The translations under genes were made by a program, and so were the position numbers. Below, piece by piece: positions 63,794 through 64,000 of a DNA stretch of 64,000 nt (the first letter of the stretch is position 1; each line of letters begins with the position of its first letter). The notes beneath the pieces were generated by a model that searched no databases, had not been told where the DNA came from, and saw only the letters and a program-made list of their open reading frames with translations. Location: the NCBI GenBank assembly GCA_900320845.1, contig ONTS01000003.1, forward strand, positions 36,652 through 100,651. Direction: 5' to 3'. Source of the stretch: an uncultured Prevotellaceae bacterium (GTDB lineage Bacteria; Bacteroidota; Bacteroidia; Bacteroidales; Bacteroidaceae).

Positions 63794-64000
63794 TACAATG
63801 CAACCGGTGTAAGAAACACAACTCGACAGGTTAAAACTACAAGCGGATGTGCCTCATAGGCACATCCGCTTGTAGTTCCTGCCGGGAGAAGGGAGCGGGC
63901 AGAGTGGCGGAATGTTGACGACCCCACTCTACACCATTATTAATATCACGCGCGCGCGAGGAACGAAAAGGAGCGAAAACGTGAGTTTTAGACAAAATGA
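63794..64000. other. Downstream region, mostly non-coding
   Basis: Contains the lipoprotein gene terminator (63835-63877) and then about 120 bases with no recognised gene. Confidence 0.5.
63835..63877 (+). terminator. Strong terminator hairpin
   Basis: Bases 63835-63853 and 63859-63877 are perfectly complementary over 19 bp (ending GTGCC/GGCAC) with a 5-base loop, 42 bases after the lipoprotein stop. Confidence 0.88.

Noticed and set aside
63945-63962. CGCGCGCGCG run near the window end
   Set aside because: Too short to interpret; may be chance or part of a feature that continues outside the window.
1-64000. tRNA or rRNA genes
   Set aside because: No T-loop/GTTCGA-type tRNA ends with matching acceptor stems and no rRNA sequence were found on reading both strands.

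Overview
This window looks like chromosomal DNA of a Bacteroidota bacterium, most likely a Prevotella-type member of the Bacteroidales. The reasons are a complete type IX secretion core operon (porP-gldK-gldL-gldM-gldN), promoters with the Bacteroidota -7 box TAnnTTTG and no clear Shine-Dalgarno sequences, very short leaders on several genes, secreted proteins ending in a compact 'GIYI..GKKV.VK' tail, FadL-like and TonB-receptor-like barrels, and an IS982-family transposase remnant. No rRNA, tRNA or CRISPR array was recognised.

Layout. 1-1.2 kb: the 3' part of aspartate ammonia-lyase. 1.3-7.2 kb: an accessory restriction-modification-like cassette, all on the minus strand: two adenine-methyltransferase-type proteins, a four-helix-bundle protein and a GIY-YIG-like nuclease/helicase, preceded by an unusual structured leader. 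7.4-10.8 kb: an AraC-type regulator divergent from two related secreted proteins. 11-12.4 kb: a sodium/solute symporter. 12.6-19.1 kb: two large secreted proteins sharing a module, one of them an endonuclease I. 19.1-22.5 kb: mfd. 23-25.3 kb: two glycosyltransferases. 25.4-31.2 kb: a lipoprotein, waaA, gltX and a PgpH-like HD phosphohydrolase. 31.4-36.8 kb: a FadL-like porin, priA and a small barrel protein. 36.9-43 kb: the T9SS operon. 43.1-44.3 kb: mnmA. 44.5-45.5 kb: a decayed insertion sequence and a broken secreted-protein gene. 45.8-52.3 kb: a lipoprotein, a HAD phosphatase, pgi, a secreted protein, gpsA and lysS. 53.1-56.1 kb: an SDR oxidoreductase, a hexapeptide acetyltransferase and an alpha/beta hydrolase. 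56.4-58.8 kb: a hotdog thioesterase, a lipoprotein-like protein and a secreted M64 metallopeptidase with a T9SS-type tail. 58.9-63.8 kb: a TonB-receptor-like barrel with a Gly-rich tail, aroB and a lipoprotein.

How the parts relate. Most of the window is core metabolism plus cell-surface functions. The T9SS operon probably exports several proteins encoded nearby (M64 peptidase, endonuclease I, the 1356-residue multidomain protein, the 125-residue protein), judged from their C-termini.

The most unusual region is the 1.3-7.2 kb cassette. Its leader holds an inverted pair of a bipartite motif (TCCGACCA ... GTAACGA) and a third copy laid over the start codon of the first gene, so the RNA could fold in two mutually exclusive ways. 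A 9-bp-period CTAG array separates the last two genes, and the likely target-recognition half of the methyltransferase is clearly AT-rich. A second unusual signal is a family of 22-bp-period repeats found at 17.2 kb and, in inverted orientation, at 52.9 kb.
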